DNA of 64,000 bases from Arthrobacter psychrolactophilus. Its GTDB lineage: Bacteria; Actinomycetota; Actinomycetes; Actinomycetales; Micrococcaceae. The stretch is taken from contig NZ_QJVC01000001.1 of NCBI RefSeq assembly GCF_003219795.1, forward strand, positions 310,001 to 374,000. The letters are read 5' to 3'. The notes beneath the pieces are model-generated. The model was not told the DNA's origin, did not search any database, and was given only the letters and a program-made list of their open reading frames with translations. Below, in pieces: positions 42,303 through 50,670 of this stretch (its first letter is position 1; each line of letters begins with the position of its first letter). Position numbers and translations under genes: made by a program.

Positions 42303-43733
42303 GTGGTCCAGACCTTGCAGAACTTCATCAACGGAGAGTTTGTTCCTGTTACCGGGACAGAATCTTTGGACGTCGTCAATCCCAGCACGGGCGAGATTGT
42401 GGCTCAGGCTCCCATCTCCAGCCAGGCAGACGTCGATGCGGCGATGGCTGCTGCCGCAACGGCGTTCAAGTCGTGGAAGCATGCAACCCCCGGACAGCGC
42501 CAGAGCGTCCTGCTCAAGATGGCCGATGCCATCGAGGCTCGCAGCGACGACTTGGTGGAGGCGCAGCATCGCAACACCGGCCAGGTCAAGGCCATGATTG
42601 CCGCGGAAGAGGTGGCCGCCGGAGCCGATCAGCTCCGCTTCTTTGCCGGAGCCGCCCGTTTGCTGGAGGGTCGTTCCGCCGGCGAGTACATGGAGAACTT
42701 CACCTCGTACGTACGCCGCGAACCGGTTGGCGTGATTGCCCAGGTGACCCCGTGGAACTATCCGTTCCTGATGTTGATCTGGAAGATTGGCCCGGCCTTG
42801 GCAGCTGGCAACACCGTGGTCCTCAAGCCCAGCGACACAACGCCGGAGAGCACACTGGTCTTCGCCGACATCGTCAAGGACATTGTGCCGGCCGGTGTGC
42901 TGAACTTTGTTCTGGGCAACGGGGCAACCGGCGCCGCCATGGTGGAGCACAAGACCCCCGCCATGGTGTCGATTACGGGCTCGGTGCGCGCAGGTATCGC
43001 CGTGGCAACAGGTGCCGCCAAGGGGCTCAAACGCGCTCACCTGGAACTGGGCGGGAAGGCCCCCGCGATTGTCTTTGCCGACGCCCATCTCGGCAAGACG
43101 GCGCAGGAGATCGCCGAGTACTCCTTCTTTAACGCTGGCCAGGATTGCACGGCCATCACCCGGGTGCTGGTGGAGGAATCCGCCCACGCAGAGTTCGTCC
43201 AGGCCTTGGCCGTCGCGGCGCAGGGGCTGGAGACGGGGAACCCCGACGAGTCCAAGAACTACTTCGGGCCGCTCAACAACGTCAACCACTTCAACGCCGT
43301 CGTCAAGGTCGTGGAAAACATCCCCGATTACGCCACCATCGTCACGGGCGGCCAGCGTGTGGGCGACAAGGGCTTCTTCTTCGCCCCGACGGTCGTTGAC
43401 GGCGTCAAGCAAAGCGATGACATCGTCCAGCAGGAAACGTTCGGCCCGGTCATCACGGTGCAGACCTTCAAGACCGAGGAAGAGGCCGTCGAGCTGGCCA
43501 ACGATGTCGAGTACGCGCTCGCATCCAGCGTCTGGACCGCCAATCACGGTGTGGCCATGCGGGTCTCCCGCGACCTGGATTTTGGTGCCGTGTGGATCAA
43601 CACCCACATCATGCTCACGGCCGAGATGCCTCACGGCGGCTTCAAGCAGTCCGGCTACGGCAAGGACCTGTCCATGTACGGCGTCGAGGATTACACCCGG
43701 ATCAAGCACGTCATGAGCAATCTGGACGCCTAG
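42303..43733 (+). CDS. Aminobutyraldehyde/succinic-semialdehyde-type dehydrogenase
   Basis: A 476-residue NAD(P)-dependent aldehyde dehydrogenase. Key elements: PWNYPFLMLIWKIGPALAAGN (151-170), catalytic Glu248 in LELGGKAP and nucleophile Cys282 in NAGQDCTA. The sequence resembles gamma-aminobutyraldehyde dehydrogenases (PatD/PuuC). With gabT next to it, it may oxidise aminobutyraldehyde to GABA (putrescine route) or succinic semialdehyde after transamination; I cannot decide. GTG start with GAGGAAAG upstream. It is in an operon with gabT, 72 bases away. Confidence 0.9.
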   Translation: MVQTLQNFINGEFVPVTGTESLDVVNPSTGEIVAQAPISSQADVDAAMAAAATAFKSWKHATPGQRQSVLLKMADAIEARSDDLVEAQHRNTGQVKAMIAAEEVAAGADQLRFFAGAARLLEGRSAGEYMENFTSYVRREPVGVIAQVTPWNYPFLMLIWKIGPALAAGNTVVLKPSDTTPESTLVFADIVKDIVPAGVLNFVLGNGATGAAMVEHKTPAMVSITGSVRAGIAVATGAAKGLKRAHLELGGKAPAIVFADAHLGKTAQEIAEYSFFNAGQDCTAITRVLVEESAHAEFVQALAVAAQGLETGNPDESKNYFGPLNNVNHFNAVVKVVENIPDYATIVTGGQRVGDKGFFFAPTVVDGVKQSDDIVQQETFGPVITVQTFKTEEEAVELANDVEYALASSVWTANHGVAMRVSRDLDFGAVWINTHIMLTAEMPHGGFKQSGYGKDLSMYGVEDYTRIKHVMSNLDA

Positions 43734-43805
43734 GAAGCACGACGGCGGCACCCCTTGTGCGCGCCTCCCACCAACATTGCACTCACCTATTGAAGAGGAA
43801 CACCC

Positions 43806-45164
43806 ATGTCTGAAATTAGCTACCGGCTGGAGCAAAAACGCCACCTCCTCGGAACGTTCCCCGGTCCGAAGTCCGCAGCCTTGGATGCTCGCCGGAAGTC
43901 CGTTGTTGCTGGCGGCGTCGCCTCCACCGTCCCGGTCTACGTCGCCGATGCCGATGGCGGCATCATCACCGACGTTGATGGCAACTCCTTTATTGATCTG
44001 GGTTCTGGCATTGCCGTGACCTCCGTAGGTGCCTCGGATGCCAATGTGGTCGACGCCGTGCGCGAGCAGGTTGGGCACTTCACGCACACCTGTTTCATGG
44101 TCACCCCGTACGAGAGCTACATTCAGGTGGCGGAGGAGCTCAACGCGCTCACGCCCGGCACCCACGAAAAGCGCACCGTGTTGTTCAACTCCGGCGCCGA
44201 GGCCGTGGAAAACGCCGTCAAGGTGGCCCGCCTGGCTACCGGCCGCGACGCCATCGTGGCTTTCGACCATGCCTACCACGGCCGCACCAACCTGACCATG
44301 GCGCTGACCGCCAAGGCCATGCCGTACAAAACGAACTTTGGCCCGTTTGCGCCGGAGATCTACCGGGTTCCCATGAGCTACCCGTACCGTGAAGAAGCCG
44401 AGATCAAGGGTGAGGATGCGGCCCGCCGCGCCATCACCATGATCGAGAAGCAGATCGGATCCTCCTCGGTCGCCGCGATCGTGATTGAACCCATCCAGGG
44501 CGAGGGCGGCTTCATCGTTCCCGCCGACGGCTTCCTGCCTACCCTGGCCGCCTGGGCCAAGGAAAACGGCGTGGTCTTCATCGCCGATGAGGTCCAGTCA
44601 GGCTTCTGCCGTACCGGCGAATGGTTCGCGAGTCAGCATGAGGGCGTTGTCCCGGACATCATCACGATGGCCAAGGGCATCGGCGGCGGTTTGCCGTTGA
44701 GCGCCATCACGGGCCGGGCAGATCTCATGGATGCTGTGCACCCCGGCGGCCTCGGCGGCACCTACGGCGGAAACCCCATCGCCTGCGCAGCAGCCCTCGC
44801 GGCGATCAAGACCATGAAGGAGCACGACCTCAACGGCCGCGCAGCTAACATTGAGCGGATCGTCACCGACCGCTTCAACGCGCTCGTCGAAGAAATGGGC
44901 GAGGCCGGCATCATTGGTGAGATCCGTGGCCGCGGTGCCATGATGGCGATCGAGCTGGTCAAGCCCGGCACGGCCAACACCACCAAAGAGGTCAACGCGG
45001 AAGCCGCCAAGGCCATCGCCGGTGCCTGCCTGCAGGCCGGCGTCATCATCTTGACCTGCGGCACCTACGGGAATGTCATCCGGCTGCTCCCGCCGCTGGT
45101 TATCAGCGATGAGCTCCTGAACGACGGCCTGGACGTCCTCTCCGACGCGATTCGCACCGCCTAA
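43806..45164 (+). CDS. gabT: 4-Aminobutyrate aminotransferase
   Basis: A 452-residue class III PLP aminotransferase converting GABA and 2-oxoglutarate to succinic semialdehyde and glutamate. Motifs: FNSGAEAVENAVKVARLATGR, FDHAYHGRTNLTMALTAK, the cofactor Asp in VVFIADEVQSGFCRTGEWF and the PLP Lys in TMAKGIGGGLPLSAI. C-terminal HVI-like GVIILTCGTYGNVIRLLPPL is typical of GabT. AGAGGA precedes the ATG. A 19-bp hairpin follows the stop after 27 bases. Confidence 0.94.
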   Translation: MSEISYRLEQKRHLLGTFPGPKSAALDARRKSVVAGGVASTVPVYVADADGGIITDVDGNSFIDLGSGIAVTSVGASDANVVDAVREQVGHFTHTCFMVTPYESYIQVAEELNALTPGTHEKRTVLFNSGAEAVENAVKVARLATGRDAIVAFDHAYHGRTNLTMALTAKAMPYKTNFGPFAPEIYRVPMSYPYREEAEIKGEDAARRAITMIEKQIGSSSVAAIVIEPIQGEGGFIVPADGFLPTLAAWAKENGVVFIADEVQSGFCRTGEWFASQHEGVVPDIITMAKGIGGGLPLSAITGRADLMDAVHPGGLGGTYGGNPIACAAALAAIKTMKEHDLNGRAANIERIVTDRFNALVEEMGEAGIIGEIRGRGAMMAIELVKPGTANTTKEVNAEAAKAIAGACLQAGVIILTCGTYGNVIRLLPPLVISDELLNDGLDVLSDAIRTA

Positions 45165-45190
45165 CGCCAGGGCGACGAGTTGCTAGCAAC

Positions 45191-45232
45191 AGAGGCGCCA
45201 GCGTCGGGATCTATCCCGACGCTGGCGCCTCT
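45191..45232. terminator. 19-bp perfect hairpin after gabT
   Basis: Arms 45191-45209 and 45214-45232 are perfectly complementary (inner GCGTCGGGA) around the tetraloop TCTA. There is no T-run, so it may act as a transcript-stabilising structure or Rho-assisted stop. Confidence 0.7.
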
Positions 45233-45316
45233 GCCGTTCATGAACGGTCAATAGCGCCACCTCGTTGGGTAGTCTGGGAGGAATATTCTGTATCCGACTC
45301 GGCACTTTGGGGTGGC

Positions 45317-46330
45317 ATGGGCAAGCAGGGCTTTGATCAGCGATATCCAACGATGTTTCAGCCCGGTGGCGAAGAATGGCCCATGCCGGAGCCCGTGATC
45401 GCCGGTTCCGTACCACCGGAGCCCCTGCCACAGGTGAGTCCGCCGTCCGTCCTTGCCATCGCCGCTGCCGGGAACGTCGCCGGAAACGAAAACGTGGACG
45501 ATGAGCCCCGAAGCGAATTAGTTGCCGTAGCCACAGTGGAACAGATAATGCCGTGGGGCTCAAGAGTGTGGCTCGCCGGCGGTGCGATGGCACTGCTAAG
45601 CCTTGCCGCTGCCGTATTTTGTTTCGTGGCAGTCACCCTCATTCCCTCCGCGCGCGAGTGGAACATGAACGGGGAATCCTCTATCGCGGCGAACCCGTGG
45701 GGTTACCCCATTTTCCCGGGGGCGGCGGCCTTTTTGACGGCGTCCGTAGGGATGCTCGCCGCCATGCTGCTGCTGGGATCATGGCAACTCGGCTCGAGGT
45801 GGCTTCGTGCCGGGGCCGCTATGGTGGGGCTTGTGGCACTCGCCGGCGGTATGGTCGGATTTTTTGGTGGAACGTTCTGGCCGGAAATGTTTTACGGCAG
45901 CTATCAAACGGACCCCTCCAATGTCCCATTCCAATGGCCCATGTTGCTCCAGTCAATCGGATCACCGCTGTCGACACTGGGCCTGATGATCCTGAGCGTT
46001 GTTGTCATTGTGCGCCCCGACGGTGTGCGGGAGGGTCGCGCCTCGGGCAAAAAGGCGCTCTCGGTAGCCCTCATACTGGTCGCTGCGGCGTTGTGGGCCT
46101 GGTTTTGCCCGACACTCTTCCCTGAGCAATCCCTGAACACCCCCATCACCGTCGACGGTAATGAGTTTTGGGCTATGCCCTGGACTGGTTCTATGACGCA
46201 GGCTGGCGGGCCCTTGGCGATGGTGGCGGCCGGGGTCCTGATGTGGGCCGCACTGCTCCTCGCGTCATCCACGTCGGCTAGGGACACCGCGTCCCAGGAT
46301 GAGGACATTTACGACGAGGATGAGGCATGA
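45317..46330 (+). CDS. Multipass membrane protein with KQGFDxRYPxMFQPGGE N-terminal motif
   Basis: A 337-residue protein of unknown function. The first 17 residues (GKQGFDQRYPTMFQPGG) are nearly repeated in the next gene. A Pro/Glu-rich cytoplasmic linker to about residue 75 follows, then about six hydrophobic segments (VWLAGGAMALLSLAAAVFCFVAV; PIFPGAAAFLTASVGMLAAMLLL; AAMVGLVALAGGMVGFFGG; ALSVALILVAAALWAWFCP; PLAMVAAGVLMWAALLLAS) and an acidic tail ending DEDIYDEDEA. The start has GGGGTGG upstream. It overlaps the next gene by ATGA, so both are co-translated. Confidence 0.8.
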   Translation: MGKQGFDQRYPTMFQPGGEEWPMPEPVIAGSVPPEPLPQVSPPSVLAIAAAGNVAGNENVDDEPRSELVAVATVEQIMPWGSRVWLAGGAMALLSLAAAVFCFVAVTLIPSAREWNMNGESSIAANPWGYPIFPGAAAFLTASVGMLAAMLLLGSWQLGSRWLRAGAAMVGLVALAGGMVGFFGGTFWPEMFYGSYQTDPSNVPFQWPMLLQSIGSPLSTLGLMILSVVVIVRPDGVREGRASGKKALSVALILVAAALWAWFCPTLFPEQSLNTPITVDGNEFWAMPWTGSMTQAGGPLAMVAAGVLMWAALLLASSTSARDTASQDEDIYDEDEA

Positions 46331-47183
46331 GTAAGCAAGGCTTTGACGCCCGCTATCCGGCCATGTTCCAGCCTGGTGGAGAGCAAAGTACGACGCCGGA
46401 ACCTCCTACCGCAGCTCTCGCACCTGTGCCCCTCCCGGCCCAGGTGGCACAACCGGAACCGCAGATTGTTCAGGCACGCGCGGCCCACCCGGCCGAGAAG
46501 CATCCCGAGCTTATCTGGCGCAGGCCCCTGGCTCTCGCTGTCGCTTGTCTTGTGGCAGCAGTCTTTTGCTTCATGGCACAGTATTGGCTCGATGTGTCGA
46601 TCAGCTTCGAAGAGTCAGCAGCCTTTGGCTGGATGAACCAGCAGTGGCCCAATTTGATCTTCCCGGCGACCTCGCCGTTGCTGGCGGCCGGGATCTCGCT
46701 GATCGTGATGTGGCTGTGGATGGGTTCGCGGAGGACAGCCATGCTCGAGGCGAGGTACCGGGCGGTCTTCCGACATGCCGCCGTGGGTCTGCTGCTTTTT
46801 GGCCTCTTCGCCCGGTTCTGCCAACAGTTATTTCCCGCGCCGCTTAGCCCCGTCATGGTTGTCGATGCGGAGACGGGTATGCCCGTCAGATATCTCCTGA
46901 GTCAGCCATGGCCCGCGGACCGCTGGCTTTCCCCTCGGTACAAGGAAAGCAGCTGGTGCAGGGTGGCGACATCTCATACCTGCCGCCGTGGACCGAGATC
47001 GTACAGCTTTTCATGCAGCCCTTCCTCATGGCCGCCGTGGCGATCTTGGTCCTCACGACTCTTCGCCCGGTCCTACGATCCGCCGCGGCACAGCAACGCG
47101 AAATCATCAGCTCGGACCCTGTTCCCCAACGCCTCGCCGCCTGTACAGTCAGTGCTACGAATGCCTCACCGTGTGCGGATTGA
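46327..47183 (+). pseudogene. Paralogous membrane protein interrupted by a frameshift
   Basis: The ATG at 46327 overlaps the previous stop. The N-terminus (SKQGFDARYPAMFQPGGE), the LVAAVFCFMAQYW helix, LIFPATSPLLAAGISL and LFARFCQQLFP match the upstream paralogue. Near 46900-46945 coding character moves to the -1 frame, where QGGDISYLPPWTEIVQLFMQPFLMAAVAILVLTT supplies a loop and last helix, ending at 47183. Staying in the first frame gives Ser/Arg/Trp/Cys-rich sequence to 47208 with no membrane character. The likely indel site is the TTTCCCC run at 46928-46934. A natural pseudogene or a one-base sequencing error are both possible. Confidence 0.65.
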
Positions 47184-47204
47184 GGCCTGCCGAAGGGTTG
47201 ATTC

Positions 47205-48026
47205 ATGAAATACGTTGTGGGCTACCGGCCTGATGAGCGTGGCGCCGATGCGATCACCCTTGCCGGGGTCATCGCGAAAACGCAGGGTGCGCAATTACAC
47301 CTGGTCCATGTTGTCCACGGGGCTAAGGCCATCGATCCCGACGTCGAGAAGCGCGCGCTGGGATTCGTTCCCAAGGGTGTTGCGGCGAGCTTTTCCACAC
47401 GCGAGGCCGATTCCTTTGCCAACGGTTTGATCGAGGTCGCGACAGAAGTCGAGGCCGCCCTGATCGTGGTGGGCGCCGCCAGCAACGGGCTGTTCAAACG
47501 ATTCACGGTGGGTTCCGTGGCTAATGGTTTGTTGCATGCCTCGCCCGTCCCGGTGGCGCTGGCCCCTCGCGGCTACAACCGGAAAGACCCGCTCACAAGG
47601 CTGACCGTCATGGCTGGCACGAGGGAGGGCTGGCAGGCAGTGCTCGACGTCGGAACTACCGCGGCCGGGCGTCGTCACGTTCCGCTGCGGCTGGTCTCCA
47701 TCGTGGAGCTCGACGAGCTGGAACAGGACGAGTTTTCCTTGGACAATGCCCTGAGCCCGGCCAGGCAGCATGTGAACACTGTGTTGGCGGAGGCCGCGGC
47801 GAGCCTTCCCGGGACGAAGGTCACCGTGACACTAGCCCATGGGCGCACCATCGAGGAAGCTGTTGATGGCCTTGGATGGAAGTCCGGCGAGCTGGTCATT
47901 GTCGGATCCAGCCGCTTGGCCGAGAACCGGAAGATCTTCCTGGGGTCCACGGCCAACAAGATTCTTCGAGCCTTGCCGGTGCCCATGGTGGTGGTTCCGC
48001 GAGACTTCCAGGAGCAGGGAATCTAA
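47205..48026 (+). CDS. Tandem-domain universal stress protein
   Basis: A 273-residue protein of two UspA domains. Domain 1 starts YVVGYRPDERGADAITLA and carries the nucleotide loop GAASNGLFKRFTVGSVANGLL. Domain 2 has GSSRLAENRKIFLGSTANKIL (G-x2-G-x9-G-S/T patterns), so ATP binding is plausible for at least one domain. It responds to stress or energy state in related actinobacteria. AAGGG lies seven bases before the ATG. It follows the frameshifted membrane gene by 21 bases and is probably co-transcribed with it. Confidence 0.92.
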   Translation: MKYVVGYRPDERGADAITLAGVIAKTQGAQLHLVHVVHGAKAIDPDVEKRALGFVPKGVAASFSTREADSFANGLIEVATEVEAALIVVGAASNGLFKRFTVGSVANGLLHASPVPVALAPRGYNRKDPLTRLTVMAGTREGWQAVLDVGTTAAGRRHVPLRLVSIVELDELEQDEFSLDNALSPARQHVNTVLAEAAASLPGTKVTVTLAHGRTIEEAVDGLGWKSGELVIVGSSRLAENRKIFLGSTANKILRALPVPMVVVPRDFQEQGI

Positions 48027-48041
48027 CGCACGGGAGAGCTA

Positions 48042-49448
48042 CTACTTCTCCAGAGAGGCGTCGCTGAACAAGAGCTGCAGCCCCTCTGCCATGGTGGGGT
48101 GGGAGATCACGGCATCGCGCAGGCGCTGGTAAGGCAGCTGGCCCAGCATAGCCATCTGCACCACGGCGATCACCTCACTGGCGTCATGGCCCAGCAGGCT
48201 GACACCGAGGATTTGATCGGTGGTGCGGTCAACTACGGCTTTCCAGAGGCCGTCCAGATGGCCCACCGTGCGGGCTCGGGGAATCGCTGTCACAGGCATG
48301 CTTGCCACCCTGATGTCGTGGCCGGCGGCACGGGCCTGCGACTCGGACAGGCCCACGCGACCCAGCTCTGGTGTGGTGAAAACACTATAAGGAATGAGCC
48401 GATCGAGGGTGCTGTGCAGCGAGTCTTCTGAGGCGGCCGTAAGATTCTCCTTCAGAATGCGGTAGTCATTCCAGGAGGCATGGGTGAACTGCGGGGTTCC
48501 TGCCACGTCTCCGGCAGCCCACACACCCGGGGCCGTGGTCCGCAGGAATTCATCCACCTGGATGAGTCCCTTGTCTGTAAGTTCGACGCTGGCCATCTCA
48601 AGTCCCAGCCGGGCCGTGACGGGTTCGCGGCCCAGAGCCACCAGGATTTCTGCTGCTTCTTCGCTGGTGCCATCGGAGAGCGAAACCGTGACCGTGCCAT
48701 TGGCGCGGGAGACCGATTCGGCCGCGACACCCAACCGCACGTTGACGCCGTCGGCCTCTAGAGCGCTGGCAACAGCCGCAGAAACATCAGCGTCTTCACG
48801 GGGGAGCAGAGCTTCCCCGCGCTGGATGATCGTGACGGCGACGCCCATGATGGCCAACAGGGAAGCGAATTCGCAGCCGATATATCCACCGCCCAAAATG
48901 AGGATGCTCTCGGGAAGTTCGGCCAAGGCCAGGATGCTGGTGCTGGTCAGGGGTGCAGCCGCGCGCAGGCCGGGAAGATCTGGAACGGATGGCACCATCC
49001 CGGTGTTGACCACCACGTTGGTGCCGGACAGTGTGCGGGGCGTGCCGGCGTCGTCCGTCACAGTAACGGTGCGCGGGCCGGTGAAGTGGGCCTCGCCAAT
49101 CACCAAATCCATGCCGGAGGCCAGAAAGGATTTACGCTGGCCGGCCACCATGGTGCCCACCACATCCTCTTTGCGGTTGCGCAGCAACTCAATGTTGATG
49201 GCGGGGGAGGCGGTGGGGTCGCCCGGTATGCTGATGCCGAATTCTGCAGCCCGACGGGTGAGCGCCAGGAGTCGGGCACTGTTGACGAGTGTTTTGGTGG
49301 GGATGCAGGCAACATTGATGCAGGTGCCGCCAATCATGCCCCGTTCCACCATGGCGACGCGTTGGCCGGCTGCCGCCAGATCCATCGCTAAGGACTTTCC
49401 TGCCTTGCCGCCTCCGATGACCAGGAGGTCAAAGTTTTCCGTTGTCAA
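48042..49448 (-). CDS. Pyridine nucleotide-disulfide oxidoreductase (dihydrolipoyl dehydrogenase-like)
   Basis: A 468-residue flavin disulfide reductase. FAD loop LLVIGGGKAGKSLAMDLA, redox-active cysteines in GGTCINVACIPTK, NAD(P) loop ILILGGGYIGCEFASLLA, second FAD motif VWAAGDVAGTPQFT. The usual C-terminal His-Glu base pair of lipoamide dehydrogenase is not evident (the end reads RLRDAVISHPTMAEGLQLLF, where SHPTMAE carries the HPT motif of the family). The TTG at 49448 is chosen because AAAGGA lies six bases upstream; the longer frame to 49583 is not conserved-looking. Its substrate is unknown. Confidence 0.9.
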   Translation of the reverse strand: MTTENFDLLVIGGGKAGKSLAMDLAAAGQRVAMVERGMIGGTCINVACIPTKTLVNSARLLALTRRAAEFGISIPGDPTASPAINIELLRNRKEDVVGTMVAGQRKSFLASGMDLVIGEAHFTGPRTVTVTDDAGTPRTLSGTNVVVNTGMVPSVPDLPGLRAAAPLTSTSILALAELPESILILGGGYIGCEFASLLAIMGVAVTIIQRGEALLPREDADVSAAVASALEADGVNVRLGVAAESVSRANGTVTVSLSDGTSEEAAEILVALGREPVTARLGLEMASVELTDKGLIQVDEFLRTTAPGVWAAGDVAGTPQFTHASWNDYRILKENLTAASEDSLHSTLDRLIPYSVFTTPELGRVGLSESQARAAGHDIRVASMPVTAIPRARTVGHLDGLWKAVVDRTTDQILGVSLLGHDASEVIAVVQMAMLGQLPYQRLRDAVISHPTMAEGLQLLFSDASLEK

Positions 49449-49471
49449 CAGTGTTCCTTTCGTAGCATTGC

Positions 49472-50464
49472 TCAGGAGCCTACAGGGGCCAGGCTTCGCA
49501 GTCGGGATGCCTTGCGATAGTGCACGAGCATGTCCGTCATGAGGATGATCAGTGCTACCCAGACGATCGAGAAGCCGATCCACCGTTCAAGGCTCATGTG
49601 TTCACCGAGCAGGGTGATGGCAATGATGAACTGCACCACCGGAGTCATGAACTGCAGTAAGCCAATGCCCGTCATGGACAGGCGGCTGGCCGAGGCGCCG
49701 AAGAACAGCAGCGGCACGGCGGTCACAATGCCGGCGGATGCCATGAGCCAGAAGTGGCCCGCACCCAGCGCCAACAAGGTGGCCTGACCCATCAGGGTCA
49801 CCGCGATCATGGCGGCGATGGCAAAGGGCGTCAGCACGGCGGTCTCGATGCTCAGGCTCGTGATGGCGTCGACCTTGCCGCCCACGCGATTCTTGACGAA
49901 TCCGTAGATCCCGAAGCTGGCCGCCAACACCAAGGCGATCCACGGTAGCTTGCCGTAGCTAAACGTCAGTACCACGACGGCCACGAACCCGATCCCCACG
50001 GCCAGCCACTGTAGAGGGCGGAGTTTCTCCTTCAAGACAATGACGCCGATCAAGACGGAAACCAACGGGTTGATGAAGTAGCCCAAAGACGCCTCGATCG
50101 TGTTGCCGGTGGTGACGGCAAAGACGTAGGTCAGCCAGTTGATGACGATCAAGAATCCGGCGATGGACAAGGTGCCCATGATGCGCCGGTTCTTGAGCGC
50201 CGCAGCCATCTTTCCCCACCCACGGGTTGCCGTAATGATCAGGGCACAGAAGATCAGCGACCAGATGACTCGGTTGGCCACGATTTCGATGCTGTTCGCC
50301 GGCAGGAGCAACAAGAAATACAGCGGCATCATGCCCCACAGGCCATAGGCGCCAACTCCGAAGAGCACACCCGTCGCGGCTTCTGACTTGGCAGCTTTGA
50401 CCGCTTTTTGTGGGGTGGTGGGGAGGGGATTGCTCTGAGCTTGGCTGGAAGTCACAGTCCCCAT
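49472..50464 (-). CDS. rarD: EamA-family transporter RarD
   Basis: A 330-residue membrane protein with ten hydrophobic helices in two EamA repeats. RarD hallmarks: GVLFGVGAYGLWGMMPLYFLLL, IVANRVIWSLIFCALI, NWLTYVFAVTTGNTIEASLGYFINPLVSVLIGVIVLKEKL and QFMTPVVQFIIAITLLGEHMS. It probably exports a metabolite or drug; the RarD name comes from chloramphenicol-resistance homologues and is not a proven function. It is divergent from fprA2; TATATT lies 17 bases before the ATG on the minus strand. Confidence 0.93.
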   Translation of the reverse strand: MGTVTSSQAQSNPLPTTPQKAVKAAKSEAATGVLFGVGAYGLWGMMPLYFLLLLPANSIEIVANRVIWSLIFCALIITATRGWGKMAAALKNRRIMGTLSIAGFLIVINWLTYVFAVTTGNTIEASLGYFINPLVSVLIGVIVLKEKLRPLQWLAVGIGFVAVVVLTFSYGKLPWIALVLAASFGIYGFVKNRVGGKVDAITSLSIETAVLTPFAIAAMIAVTLMGQATLLALGAGHFWLMASAGIVTAVPLLFFGASASRLSMTGIGLLQFMTPVVQFIIAITLLGEHMSLERWIGFSIVWVALIILMTDMLVHYRKASRLRSLAPVGS

Positions 50465-50492
50465 AACAACACCTAGGCGGAATATAGTCCAA

Positions 50493-50514
50493 GTCCACCT
50501 GAACTTGAGTGGAC
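50493..50514. promoter_or_regulatory. Inverted repeat GTCCAC-N10-GTGGAC upstream of rarD
   Basis: GTCCAC (50493-50498) and GTGGAC (50509-50514) flank ten bases. On the minus strand the repeat covers the -35 region of the rarD promoter, whose -10 is TATATT at 50486-50481. A candidate operator for a dimeric regulator. Confidence 0.4.
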
Positions 50515-50670
50515 CTAAGCCTGGGCTACAGCGGTCGAAGGCCTAAAATACGAGCACGCTGACGGCCTCCCGCGGGCCAATAAGTCGGGGCACAGAGGGC
50601 GGAATTGCGGCTCTGGTGTGCAAGAGTTGATCCATTGATGTTGCATCACCGTTTCGGAAGGACTTCTCTC

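Noticed and set aside
42279-44279. A 666-codon open frame on the minus strand
   Set aside because: It is antisense to two well-defined genes (aldehyde dehydrogenase and gabT), rich in His/Gly/Val/Asp as expected of a shadow frame in GC-rich DNA, and has no recognisable domain.
46928-46934. Programmed -1 ribosomal frameshift at TTTCCCC
   Set aside because: The heptamer is not in the X-XXY-YYZ register relative to the incoming frame, and I see no strong downstream stem at the usual distance. An indel is simpler.
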